Source of the DNA: Micrasema longulum
Lineage: Eukaryota; Arthropoda; Insecta; Trichoptera; Brachycentridae
Direction: 5' to 3'
DNA: 64,000 nt
NCBI GenBank assembly: GCA_022494885.1
Contig: JAGVSM010003418.1
Coordinates: 124,001-188,000, forward strand
This document shows positions 22,471-32,256 of the stretch, one piece after another. The stretch's first letter is position 1; each line of letters starts with the position of its first letter. A program made the translations under genes and the position numbers. Under the pieces are notes generated by a model. That model searched no databases. It was not told where the DNA came from and was given only the letters and a program-made list of their open reading frames with translations.

Positions 22471-22760
22471 CAATGTAACACAGATTTGTGATACGGTATA
22501 GATCCTAAGTACATAATGGTACACATTAATCTAAACGACTACGACACGGTACAAGTCCCAAATACATAACATCACACAAAAACGACTACGACACGGTAAA
22601 AATTCTAAGTACCTAACGTAACACATATTCATACACAAATAACATCAACCCTGATGATGGACGCTGTAACACGATCCGAAACGTCGGTAGAGAGTACGAA
22701 CGACACACGGCATAATAACCCAGAAAAACTTATTGTGCATCTTAACGGCCGTGAAAATCT
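22471..22760 (+). mobile_element. Penelope-like element pseudo-LTR segment
   Basis: At 22650-22690: CTGATGA, then GGA..TCC as stem II around a short loop, then GAAAC and GTCGG. This is the hammerhead-type core (CUGANGA - stem - GAAA) usual in Penelope-like pseudo-LTRs. Directly upstream are about three imperfect repeats of roughly 50 bp sharing 'acgactacgacacggta' and 'ctaagtac' (22485-22620). No polymerase or GIY-YIG frame is present, so it is a fragment or solo pseudo-LTR. Confidence 0.55.
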
Positions 22761-23620
22761 AAGAAGTTTAATCAAGTTATATAAAGTTTTTTTTTCCAGG
22801 TTTAAAAAAAAAATATTTATCAAAACTTACAATATTTTGGGTTTATCAAATGTTTGTAGACAAAAGACTGTTTCTTTCTTTGTTGTTCATTCCCTTTCTA
22901 AAATGTTCTCTATCTCTGTCGTATCATTTATTTATAACTTACCCAAGTATTAAATGGTATGCTTTTGCGCTTATCGAGTTGAGACATAAAACATGAAAAG
23001 GTTTAAAAATGATTTATATTTCAGGCTTACATAAATAAATAAATATATATGTAACTAACTAACCAAAGTACAACGGATATACTTTTGTGTTTATCGAGTT
23101 GTGAGAAGTGTCAAAAAAAATTTCAAACCGCTCTCACGTAAAGTTGAAAAAAATCACATGCGTCGTTGTTCTACGATCCCGACGAAATAAATTTATTTTT
23201 ACGACAAGGCGCTCAAAACTATTTACCAGATAGGGCAAATATTTTAGTTTTGAAAAACGTAATTAACTGAAAACCTTTAAATTGAAACAAATAACACACT
23301 AAGAACTAAAATTGATTTTTAATCATTCTCTGTACGCGGTTGTTTATCGACTAAGTAAGATAATGTAATTCGTATCACAATTCCAGGGAATTTTACGACC
23401 GCATTGATAAGTGCATAATAATATTATTACAATCTCTATACTGAGTACTAGTTATGTTAAATCATATTATCAAGAAAGCAGGAAAACTTTGTTTCATTAT
23501 TATGAGAATGATTGCAGGTTGGTTTTATAAACGTCCGCAAGGTCATTTTCATCTACATAAAAATAAGCCAATATTTAAAGCAGATTAAGGTGAATTCATT
23601 TTTGGCGCTGCAAAAAAAAC
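22761..23620. other. Intergenic, no gene supported
   Basis: AT-rich. A 23-bp direct repeat, 'cttttgcgcttatcgagttg' near 22962 and 'cttttgtgtttatcgagttg' near 23082, flanks a stretch ending in an AAATA-type tail; it may be an old target duplication. Confidence 0.35.
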
Positions 23621-23624
23621 TCTT

Positions 23625-23975
23625 TCTAAATTTGTTGCAACAGCTCTGGAAAAACAATTTGAGAAGGGGATGTGAAAGTCTAGGCATTTACAGGGCTTAT
23701 GGCTTGTTATTGGCTGGTTTAAGTGGCAACTTTACGCACTGGTTCAGCCGAATGAATTTCACACACATGATAAAGGTTTCAGCTCTTTTACTTCACAAAA
23801 GTCAACAGATGGAAGAGTTGAGGAGATGTGGATGTTTAATATAGGCAGAATTGTAAATATTACGCAGTGTATAAGTGGCCACTTAAACCAGCCAATGACA
23901 GCTCATAAGCCCTGTAAATGCCCAGACTTCGATATTTCCTTTTCAAAAATGTTTTTCCTCTCTGTTGCAAAAAAA
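23625..23975 (+). mobile_element. Foldback element, internally deleted copy
   Basis: Left arm: 'gtctaggcatttacagggct', 'ggctggtttaagtggcaact'. Right arm: 'aagtggccacttaaaccagc', 'gctcataagccctgtaaatg', 'cccagacttc'. The centre carries the family spacer 'gataaaggtttcagctcttt'. The left arm is shorter than the right. The outer ends are 'gttgcaacag' and 'ctgttgcaa'. A 110-codon frame over it is a by-product. Confidence 0.7.
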
Positions 23976-24420
23976 ATACATCTCGAATTAATCGAATAAT
24001 TCTTTCGATTAAAAAGTATTAGGTACTTATTCTTTGTCTCACTAGCTCAATCATAAATAGCTATCGACGTGCTTAAAAACATTCTATACGTTTGAGAGAT
24101 CACAATGAACCAAAATGAACATGCTTAAGTTATCGCAGTCATAAGTCAACGCGTGTGTAATCTCTAAGTCAACGCTCGTGTAGGTACGTTTTTTTTACTC
24201 GTAAATAAATACAGTTTACTGGTGAAAAATCGGCGTTTACTACAAAAAATAATACAATATTTTGCATTTGCAAAATATTAAGAAGTATCTGATACAAAAA
24301 AGTGAAAATTAAATTACAATTACTATGGCAACTGCTTTTCTTGACATTTGGCTTGCAAACCGCCAGCTAAATGCAATAAATAGCATGACAAATAATAAAT
24401 AAATAAACTTATAATATTAG

Positions 24421-24600
24421 AAATCAACAGATGGAAGAGTTGAGGAAATGTGGATGTTCAAACATGGGCAGAATGGTGAATGTTACACAGTGTGTAAAGT
24501 GGCCACTTAAACCAGCCAATGACAGGTCATAAGCCCTGTAAATGCCTAGACTTCCATACTCCCTTCTCAAAAATGTTTTCCCTCTGTTGAAATAAATTTA
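24421..24600 (-). mobile_element. Foldback family, right arm only
   Basis: 'atcaacagatggaagagttg', 'aggaaatgtggatgttcaaa', 'aagtggccacttaaaccagc' and 'gccctgtaaatgcctagact' are almost identical to 33110-33240. It continues through 'ttgaaataaatttaaatatg' to 'aacaactccctaggg', which also flanks the left arm at 32741; the family end therefore lies near TCCCTAGGGA. Confidence 0.75.
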
Positions 24601-24646
24601 AATATGAACAACTCCCTAGGGACTCCCTAGGGATCAAACATTGTTA

Positions 24647-24842
24647 GAAATCAAACACTGATTTGAGTCTACTGAACATTTTTTTTTATTTTTACAAATA
24701 TAAAAAGTATAACGAATGTGACATTCGTTTGAAAATACTCTAACAAGGCGAAACAATTGTCACGAAGTTTTTGTTTTTATATTTTTTATATTTGTAAAAA
24801 TAAAATAAAGTGTTCAGTAGACTCAAATCAGTGTTTGATTTC
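24647..24842. mobile_element. 196-bp palindromic MITE
   Basis: The left arm from 24647 (gaaatcaaacactgatttga, then gtctactgaaca) is repeated inverted up to 24842 (gttcagtagactcaaatcag, then tgtttgatttc). The arms are about 65 bp with only small length differences in A/T runs. The centre contains a smaller palindrome 'cgaatgtgacattcg'. Non-coding; the target duplication is unclear. Confidence 0.75.
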
Positions 24843-25147
24843 CAATATTATATGTTTAAATATGGAGTTCTACAAAATAAACACCAAATCAATCAATAAT
24901 AAATAAATACATAAAAATAGCAGTTTTGGAATATTTTACACATTTACATCGGTGAAATTTAAATATGTGATTGCGCAGCAGGATAATACGTCGCGAAACG
25001 TAAATATTTTGACATTTGATTTTAGGTGTTCACGGATGTTCCATTGTGATCGCGAATACGATAAACAACTTTAGTGAGAAATTGTTATCACTTATGCTTA
25101 TTAGTTATTATTTTTTCTCATGCATCTCTATAATAATGTATAAATTT

Positions 25148-25232
25148 ATGTGTATGTATATGTATGTGCATGTATGTGTATGTATACATATGTACATGCA
25201 TGTATGTATATGTGTGTGTGTGTGTATGTGTA
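25148..25232. repeat. TG/TA-rich microsatellite
   Basis: Mixed (TG)n, (TATG)n and (CATG)n units over about 85 bp. Two overlapping frames made of Met, Tyr, Val and Cys are by-products. Confidence 0.85.
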
Positions 25233-25394
25233 TGTTTTCATAAGTAAATTTATTCAATATTTTTCTATGTACCCATATACCTATGTTGGTACATTTCCTA
25301 ATTTTTACTTATTATTGTCTCTTTTAGTTTTTCTTGTTATCTTTAATTTTAACTAAATTTGCATACCTTTGTTTCACTGCTGCACTTGAATGTA

Positions 25395-25450
25395 ATTTCT
25401 AAAATATGGAAAAGCCCGTAGGGCGTGTAAGTTAACAAATAAATAAATTA
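25395..25450 (+). mobile_element. LINE 3' tail
   Basis: 'gaaaagcccgtagggcgtgt' forms a hairpin and is followed by an (AAATA)n tail, as at 41893 and at 9725-9790 (-). Confidence 0.5.
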
Positions 25451-25499
25451 GTACGTCGATAGTTATTTGTGATAGAGCACTGGTTAAAATCCTCTAAAA

Positions 25500-25620
25500 T
25501 GGATTGGTTTGCAGTAAACCTCTGAATCTTTTTTGCCACTACTCCGGTCTGTCTTGTGCGGCCCTCGTTAGCTCTGCATATGACCTGCAGCTCATTTCCT
25601 CGCTTAAAACTTTGAGAAAT
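25500..25620 (-). mobile_element. RTE-like LINE C-terminal fragment
   Basis: The minus strand reads MSCRSYAELTRAAQDRPE, a stop, then WQKRFRGLLQT. The pattern 'ELtraAqDR..W' is usual at the end of RTE/craft-type LINE polymerases. The in-frame stop and lack of any other domain mark it as dead. Confidence 0.5.
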
Positions 25621-25779
25621 ATAGTACTTTTTAGGATTACAAAAAGGAAAACTCTTCGAAGGTCAAATTCCTCCACAAAAAATCAATTAAAAAAATACTT
25701 ATTGCTTTTATGTCAAAATGAGAACATTTTTATATTTAATCAGGTTTTCTTTTTTTATCATGAAATTTTATATATTTGA

Positions 25780-26379
25780 ATGAAAATGCAACTATGATTT
25801 CATTTGACTTTTCTGGTGCAACTGGCTTCAATTAACTAAACTTAATCTTACAGCAACGTTCGTTCACTATAACGACACGTACGCATGCCAAATTAATTTT
25901 CGATAGAGGATTCGTTATGATTTTGCGTATATTTCGAATCTGCAAAATGTGTATTCAAATCAGGGAGAAGGGACGTGAAGTATAGGAAGTGACTACAATA
26001 TAATCCAAGGACGAATTAATTGAGTCAATCAAAATAATTGGATTCAGTTGTTGCACACCCCCCTTTCAACTGTATTTGGTTTAGATGGAAAATATAAATA
26101 CACACTGACATTTGTTGAAGCACCTGGAACTATTTAATCTTATATGTAATGTTGGTAATTTTAAAAAAATAATTAAATGGAGTTACATATAAATACACAA
26201 ATACAAAAAAAACACATGATATTTTTCCACTAATCGCTGTTAAGCTGTAAGCTTATTAAAATGTATTGAATTTTATTTCTCTGTTAAAGAATTAAAAAAA
26301 TATGTAAAGTTTATATTTGAGGCACTAACTTTGTGGTTATTCATTGTAATAAAATAAATAAAACAACTTTGTTTTCACT
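25780..26379. other. Intergenic, no gene seen
   Basis: AT-rich; nothing recognised before the Penelope-like fragment. Confidence 0.4.
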
Positions 26380-26896
26380 GACCGGTTTCAAAGCAAACAA
26401 AAGACAAAGTCCATAAATATAATATATCTGGGATATACCAATTAAATTGTAATTATTGCGATTTAATCTACACTGGAAAAACTAAAATAAACTTCAATAT
26501 AAGAGTAAAAGAACACTTAAGATGCTTAAATAATAATAATTTTTCCGAATTCGCAAATCATCTGATAGAAAATAATCATAAATTCAATAAAGACACTGGA
26601 TTAAAAGTATTTCATATTGAAAATAAAATTTTAAAATTAGACAACTTTGAAATTAAAAAAGCGATTCATAATATGAAAAAAATAATTAATAACCAAACAA
26701 ACAATATTTCTTTTAGTTCTCTCTTGTCTAGCTTCGAAAATATTGATATCAAATTACCACCCTTGTAAGGAAAAAAAGACTTGATTTGTTGGGTCCACGT
26801 GTAGTATTTAGTGAACATGATAAAAATAAAATAGGAATTGATTCATTAGTTACGTAAACCTTGACGAAGAAGCTTGTTTGCTTTGAAACCGGTGGG
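26380..26896. repeat. Inverted hammerhead-like ends around the PLE fragment
   Basis: 'accggtttcaaagcaaacaa' (26381-26400) is the exact reverse complement of 26874-26893. The right copy is part of a hammerhead-like unit at 26860-26893: TTGACGA, stem AAGC/GCTT with loop TTGTTT, then GAAA and CCGGT. Penelope-like elements usually carry pseudo-LTRs, in direct or inverted order, with such motifs, so the 517-bp unit looks like a short PLE copy with inverted pseudo-LTR pieces. Confidence 0.6.
26400..26768 (+). pseudogene. Penelope-like element GIY-YIG endonuclease fragment
   Basis: An open frame without its own start codon runs from about 26400 to the stop at 26766-26768. It begins KDKVHKYNISGIYQLNCNYC, then DLIYTGKTKINFNIRVKEHL, FSEFANHLIENNH and a C-terminal tail ending IDIKLPPL. 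In the family, GIY-YIG-type endonuclease domains begin with a GIY motif in a strand, followed by YIG (here YTG) and an R..EH motif; SGIYQL..C, IYTGKT and RVKEH fit well. In Penelope-like retroelements this domain follows the reverse transcriptase and supplies the DNA nick. Here the reverse transcriptase is absent, so this is the 3' end of a truncated copy. YTG instead of YIG may be a decay mutation. The frame itself is uninterrupted for over 110 codons. Confidence 0.75.
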
Positions 26897-27112
26897 TGGA
26901 AAAAATAATAATAGTAAGAAAATAGTTGTTAAAAATAAAGTATTATTTATAATTACAAAAAAAAATGTATTTAAAGACTGAAGTATAAAAGGATATTTTG
27001 AATCAAATAAAACGCTAATAATTTTTGTGAGCCCTTGTAGACTCGGTTTCGATATACCACATACCAAATTACCTACCTAAATTGATGTATAAATATTACA
27101 GATTATACTGTT

Positions 27113-27180
27113 TATCAACAGAGATGGAGAACTTCTTTTAAAAGCGATTGAAAAAAGCTAGGCATTACAGGGCTATTATA
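27113..27180 (+). mobile_element. Foldback family, outer left-arm fragment
   Basis: 'caacagagatggagaacttc' then 'gattgaaaaaagctaggcat' and 'tacagggct' match the outer part of the left arm at 32770-32835 loosely. Confidence 0.45.
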
Positions 27181-28430
27181 AAATGGTTGTTAACACACTT
27201 CATTATATTATATTTTCGGCTTTTTTATTCCTTTTTATGCAACAAAACATCACGTTGTTTCCGGGAGTTGGCGGAGAGAATAATTCTTTAAACGATTTGG
27301 ATGTAGGTACTCAGAATATTGATGGTAAGTAATACTGGATTTTAATAATAAAGTTTCGGTACTACCTGTGGTTTGGAATTATTACTAGAAGTTAGTATAT
27401 TCAGTACTTAGGTAGTTTGAAGTTACAGGAAGAGACCGCGCATGTTCCAAAATAACCGTTGGCTAGTAAGAGCGATGACACATAAAGGTTAACAGGAGAG
27501 ATTAACTAAAGTCTTAGATATGGATGAATGTAGGTAGATGATATTATTAGATATAAGATATTGATTGACTGTTGAATTATTAAGAATATCAGTATTTTTA
27601 AAACCACTATGTCGTTTTTCCCGGACCCTAAATTACTCTACAGCGTCAAAATACAACGACGAATAAAATATTTCTGATTTTTTAAATTCACTAATGAAGA
27701 ATCTAAAATGTGCCTAACTATTGATTATTAAAATAGGGATTTCTAGTTAAAGGTAGGTACCTACCGGGTACTAAAAAAACTATAACAATCAATTTTATGT
27801 AGTAGTTACATGAACCAACTTATTGAATAATTTATTGCTCGAAATAGGAAGTCTTTTATTTTGTTTTACCTATAGATAATGCACGAATCATTTTTTTTTG
27901 TATTTTATACGGCTATGATGACGTGCCCATTGACTTATATTGCATTGTAACTTTGTATTAAAAGTATTAGATAAATGACTTTACGTTTTTAACAAAAGAT
28001 GTGTGTTTCTTTAATTTATTAAAAAATATCTCAATATTCGCATTTTGATAACGCCATGATATAATTTTAAAAGTCTTTTTAACTCGGTAAGATGTTTCAT
28101 AAAAATATGTTCAAGTATATGGGTACCAACCTATTCCGTTTCGTTTCAGAAATTAAAAAAAAAATGCTTTTTCAGTCTCGTAAAAGGATTTCAAGATTTG
28201 TCTCTAATAGATACAAAAAAAATACCAGTGGTTTAAAATAAATATAACCACGAACTTAATATGCATGCTATTATCGATCTCAAAATTCTGATTAAAACCA
28301 TAAGATTTTAATCCGGTTCAAAGCCAATCATCGTATTTCAACAATCACATTTCGGAGAAAAACTCACGCCACACAAAGTTTTTCCTTAATTTATCCTTTT
28401 GTTCATAAAGTATATCACTTAACACATCGC
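27181..28430. other. Intergenic, no gene supported
   Basis: AT-rich; no frame, repeat edge or RNA gene recognised. Confidence 0.4.
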
Positions 28431-28432
28431 TT

Positions 28433-28549
28433 TTAATTCAATATATCCCTTCTCAGTCCCAAACTTTGTCGATAAAACTGGCTAAAGCGTTTAATTTCCT
28501 CGCAAAACATAAACAAACTCCTGCCATCTTGCGCACACTTAGCCGCCAT
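28433..28549 (-). CDS. Possible 38-residue ORF or first exon
   Basis: The start ATG at 28549 lies in the good context 'acaagATGGCGGC' inside a CpG-richer block. The frame gives MAAKCAQDGRSLFMFCEEIK then RFSQFYRQSLGLRRDILN and a stop. Charge and codon use look more protein-like than neighbouring AT-rich frames. No family is recognised. It could be a small protein, or the 5' exon of a minus-strand gene whose splice donor I cannot place, since the GT choices (GTTTTA, GTTTGG) are weak. It could also be chance. Confidence 0.25.
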   Translation of the reverse strand: MAAKCAQDGRSLFMFCEEIKRFSQFYRQSLGLRRDILN

Positions 28550-28830
28550 CTTGTTGTCGGAAAATGACAAATAAACGCGGGAATCGACAAGTGACAAACG
28601 ATAACCGGCGACCGAGAGTAACGGCGGGTGCAGACTCGTGGACGTGGAAGGAGAGGCTGAGACAAATAAACAGACGCCGGTCACGTGGTGGATCCATCGG
28701 GTTATATTTAAATTAACCCATACTGTGTTCTATGTGATGGCGGACAACATGCGATGGAACATGCGAGCAGATACAGGCGTATGGCTTCGCGGGGCCACCA
28801 TGCGGTCTCTGGATAATGAACAGTCTTGAC
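28530..28830. promoter_or_regulatory. CpG-richer, promoter-like block
   Basis: About 300 bp of much higher GC and CpG content than its surroundings. It contains AAGATGGCGGC (minus, 28542-28552), which fits the YY1/Pho consensus AAnATGGCGGC, and a plus-strand 'gtgATGGCGGACAACATGC' at about 28735. Both strands therefore begin short frames with Met-Ala, as in some bidirectional promoters. No transcript can be proved from sequence alone. Confidence 0.3.
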
Positions 28831-29277
28831 CAAAAAAAAACAATTATTTTATTACTCCCAGCATACAATTGGTGATGTACAAAGCACCTATTATGAAGCT
28901 TCTTTGTGTGAAACATTTTGGCAATCACGTATGTAAGTACTCAGTTATCTACTTACATTAATTTTCAACAAACTGATGCCTGTATGTACATTTAACGCAG
29001 TTCATTTTAAATATATATAGGCAACTACATAATACGTATAAAAACAGAAGAAAATAAGACAGTGTTTAGACAGAAACTATGTACCTAATGGCAATTTGTT
29101 TGTTTAGAGTTTAAATAATGTAGCATTTTAAGGAAATAGGTAGGTAGATTAAATAAAGAATTTCAGTTAAAATTATAAAGAACCCAACTAAGAAAAAAAA
29201 GCATTTACCCAATTATTTTTTAATTCCTAGGTCAATATTTAAAAATGCGGTGATATATTATTATATATATATAATAT
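28831..29277. other. Intergenic, no gene seen
   Basis: AT-rich; nothing recognised. Confidence 0.4.
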
Positions 29278-29503
29278 GATGAAGAACTTCAACAGCTCAT
29301 TCTGTCTATAGCTGCAAACGTCACAAGACGTGTTGAGATATTTATTTTACAGCGTCCTTTAGCAGATTTTCGCAATAATGGTGATGTAAAGATTATCCAG
29401 AATAATAACAAAATAATTGCGCGTTCTAAATTCGAACTCCATGAAACGGTCATTCGTGTTTCCTTCATTAGAAATCGATACATTACGAGTACCATGTGCT
29501 TAT
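29278..29503 (+). other. Open stretch, unidentified
   Basis: An ATG-less frame runs open for about 75 codons to a TGA: DEELQQLILSIAANVTRRVE, then IFILQRPLADFRNNGDVKII and further to ITSTMCL. Its composition is more protein-like than background, but I recognise no family and there is no clear splice site. It may be an exon or a decayed element. Confidence 0.2.
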
Positions 29504-29919
29504 GAAAAATTATTTTAAAAATCAGTCACATGTTTCATTTCCACACACCGATGGTCGCCCTAAGAACGGAACCGAGAATAAACCGATGCACGTTCTTGCG
29601 TTGTGATTATTAATAACCAACCACATACGAAGTCGGTTTTGATGAGGACAGGACAGAGGACTATCGACGTCACCAAGTCCCTAAATAAAAGCTCATTTGA
29701 GCCCAGAAATGGCGGATAAGGATAATGCGAGATGCCGGAGATCTGACGGTCGAGTAATATGAATGAATCACTGAAAACAGCACAGAAGATAAACACTTAT
29801 CAAATTAAAGCCGATAAAAAATTCAAATTTAGAAAAGTTTGAATATGTTTAGTAACTGGTCTCCTGATCTAAAATTCTAGATTACGCATTTATTACTTCA
29901 CATTCGAAATTAATATATA
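29504..29919. other. Intergenic, no gene supported
   Basis: A slightly GC-richer part (29540-29760) carries a 78-codon minus frame without recognisable likeness. Confidence 0.35.
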
Positions 29920-30190
29920 TCAGACAATCGCTCCCCTGGATTCGTATGTTACTAGCATGAAACACGGCATCATAAGCATACAAAAGACAATTTACAATTA
30001 AATCACCCATTTTGCTCCCATTCAACTTTCGGTTCTTTCATACAGTTATCGATGTTTATGTATCGATGTTGTACGTTGAACAGCCGTGGTGATATCACAC
30101 ATCCCTGTTTGACTCCCTAGAACAAAGAATTCGTGCGTGTCTACGTCTACAACTCTTACAAGTGATTTCAAATATCTGGATGTGTTGAGG
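29920..30190 (-). mobile_element. LINE reverse transcriptase core fragment
   Basis: On the minus strand about 30116-30060 reads GVKQGCVISPRLFNV, matching the RT motif 'GvrQGcvlSP.LFn'. About 90 bases on, GDLIVNCLLYAYDAV matches the catalytic 'YADDa' box, with the first catalytic Asp changed to Tyr (YAYD). Frame breaks lie between. It resembles RTE-like or similar non-LTR polymerases. The altered active site and stops make it non-functional. Confidence 0.65.
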
Positions 30191-30650
30191 CATCCGTTAA
30201 AATAATTAATACCTAGATATTATTACCATGCGTAATATGGTGGAATATCTAATAGTCTTCAATGCGTTTAGCACATTTTTCTTTTATGACGTGTTTTTGT
30301 TGACCACATTCTGATACGCTTCGACGAAAAAACACAACTGGCTCTACTCATGACAATAATTATTTTTATGGAGTTGATTTACTGTCTACGGTTTGTCTCA
30401 CATTAAATGTTTAGTTAATTTGACCTCGGATACATTTTACAAAAATATAAAAATAAAAACTCAAAAACTTTTAAAAATTTTTAAAAAGACGGCATAATTT
30501 TAGATAATATTCTCAATAAGTTTTTGGCGAAAACTATTTTATTTTTCTGGGCGATTTCGATATATGTACTAGTATTTTTTATGTATGTTTGTGTCCTTTT
30601 TAACTTGTACTTGTTACTCCTATTTGGTAACCAAAGTCTCGATCTTAAAT
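30191..30650. other. Intergenic, no gene seen
   Basis: Possibly further decayed LINE sequence at the left edge, otherwise AT-rich without features. Confidence 0.35.
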
Positions 30651-30652
30651 AT

Positions 30653-30905
30653 CATCATCATCATAATCATTCCCTTTCCGCACTTAGTGGTGCATAGGGC
30701 ACTGCATTGGTACTCCAATTGCAGCGTATTTTGATATTGTTTGTAATATGAAGGTATGATGATGCCTTATGCTTCAGGTACCAGTTCAGGAACTATGAAA
30801 TATTGTTGTGTAAAAACATCCCTTTAAATAAATATTTCGTATCAACCATGTCGGCAATCGAACCCGAGACCTCTTGAATTGTAGGCAAACGCGCTGACCA
30901 TTAGA
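30653..30905 (-). mobile_element. SINE family 2, near full length
   Basis: Minus strand: 'ggtcagcgcgtttgcctaca' head, 'gaggtctcgggttcgattgc' with B box, 'acgaaatatttatttaaagg', 'ctggtacctgaagcataagg' and 3' end 'ccctatgcaccactaagtgc', 'ggaaagggaatgattatg'. A (TCA)n tail is seen as (ATG)n on the element strand. Confidence 0.75.
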
Positions 30906-31720
30906 AAGTAAATAGGTACTTTGGTACTTATATAATTTATTATAATCTAAGAAAATTGAAGCATATACCTAGTTCAAAACAAATCAGCTTACATCGGATT
31001 CAAAATACCAATATTTTTTTTAAGGAAGACTAGTGAGATAAAGGCAGATTCCTTTTTAATAAAGAAAATGTACTTTTTTTAAAATCTATTGAATTTTTTT
31101 TTAGATTTGATATAATAAAATAAGACATTTAGATTATTGGCATTGTGTTTTTTTACTTCACTATTGAATCGCCCCATTGTGACACTTAAAGCGTAAGACT
31201 GATCTTTGACATTTATATGATATATCATCAACATAGATTTTGATAATAAAATAATGGCTTAAGTGTGGTAGAAAGATAATAATATAATATGTAGATTTTT
31301 TATTTTTTATGAGGGGGCATGCAAATATTGCCCCACTCAAACGCAAACAATATGATACGAAATTTGAATGGTGTAAGTTGCTAAACTTGCAGTTTCTAGA
31401 TTCTAGATTCGTGTTTATTTTGTTGAGAAGAAAATCTATTAAAAACACACGATACACGGAGAAATATGTTTCATTCACACTTTAATATTTGGCTCAATGT
31501 CATATCCGCTGTAGACACGCGACATTATTAAGAAACAATTACCTAATTTTTAAAATATAAAACAAAAATATATACTTTCCTCGATAAAATAACAATTCTA
31601 CGTGAGAACGGCCCAATTTTTTTTTTGATTATTTGTGCCACAACGTAATAAGTATAAAATTTGGTACGTAGATAAGTTACATGCATGATTTTTTTTAAAC
31701 CTAGAATATGAAGTCATTAT
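30906..31720. other. Intergenic, no gene supported
   Basis: AT-rich. A 105-codon minus frame (31161-31478) has no known likeness and no supporting signal. Confidence 0.35.
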
Positions 31721-32218
31721 ATGGCCTTTTCAAGATCAAATATAAAAGAAAGGCAATGCCTTACGCCAATGTTCCATGATCACGACCAAATATTATTTAA
31801 CAAATTTTGCCGGCGCGGCGCAATGACGTTATACTTTAAGTTATTATCGCCAATTTATTATTTTATATCCCGGAATGAGTTGTGTAACGTAAATGGAAAC
31901 AGAAAATCAATTATATTAAATGGTCATGACGTAAAAGTTCTGCTTTTAAGTTCATTATTTTTTACTTACCCAGCATCCCGAGGGCCAGTACATCCGATGC
32001 CTTATCCATTTTCTGATTGGCGAGTCATGCCTTTGTTTGTTCATGAGCTCCAAACTGAAATAAAAAATTTAAAAAAATATTTTATGAAACCGAGAGAGAT
32101 AAATAAAGTTTTGCTACTGTCTGTTGTGTTCAGCGGAGTTCAGTGTTTTTTTTTGTATTTATTTGTTAGTGGATTTGTATTTTTTATTAAACTAAGCCAA
32201 AAAAAAATTTCATTTTGA
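31721..32218 (+). CDS. Hypothetical 165-residue ORF
   Basis: The longest uninterrupted ATG-started frame in the intergenic part: 165 codons in sequence of very low GC, where frames above about 110 codons are otherwise remnants of mobile elements or chance. It starts MAFSRSNIKERQCLTPMFHD, has a hydrophobic, Phe-rich C-terminal segment (about residues 130-157, VLLLSVVFSGVQCFFLYLF) that could span a membrane, and ends in a Lys-rich tail SQKKISF. Codon use is mixed and not clearly biased. I recognise no domain. It could be a lineage-specific gene, an exon with run-on, a decayed element or chance. Confidence 0.2.
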   Translation: MAFSRSNIKERQCLTPMFHDHDQILFNKFCRRGAMTLYFKLLSPIYYFISRNELCNVNGNRKSIILNGHDVKVLLLSSLFFTYPASRGPVHPMPYPFSDWRVMPLFVHELQTEIKNLKKYFMKPREINKVLLLSVVFSGVQCFFLYLFVSGFVFFIKLSQKKISF

Positions 32219-32256
32219 ATGTATCATATTATCAGCGCTATGATTTTTTAATGTTT

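Noticed and set aside
23512..23844. 110-residue ORF
   Set aside because: It runs across a foldback element copy and has no protein likeness.
25016..25356. Two overlapping Cys/Met/Val-rich ORFs
   Set aside because: They are translations of a TG/TA microsatellite.
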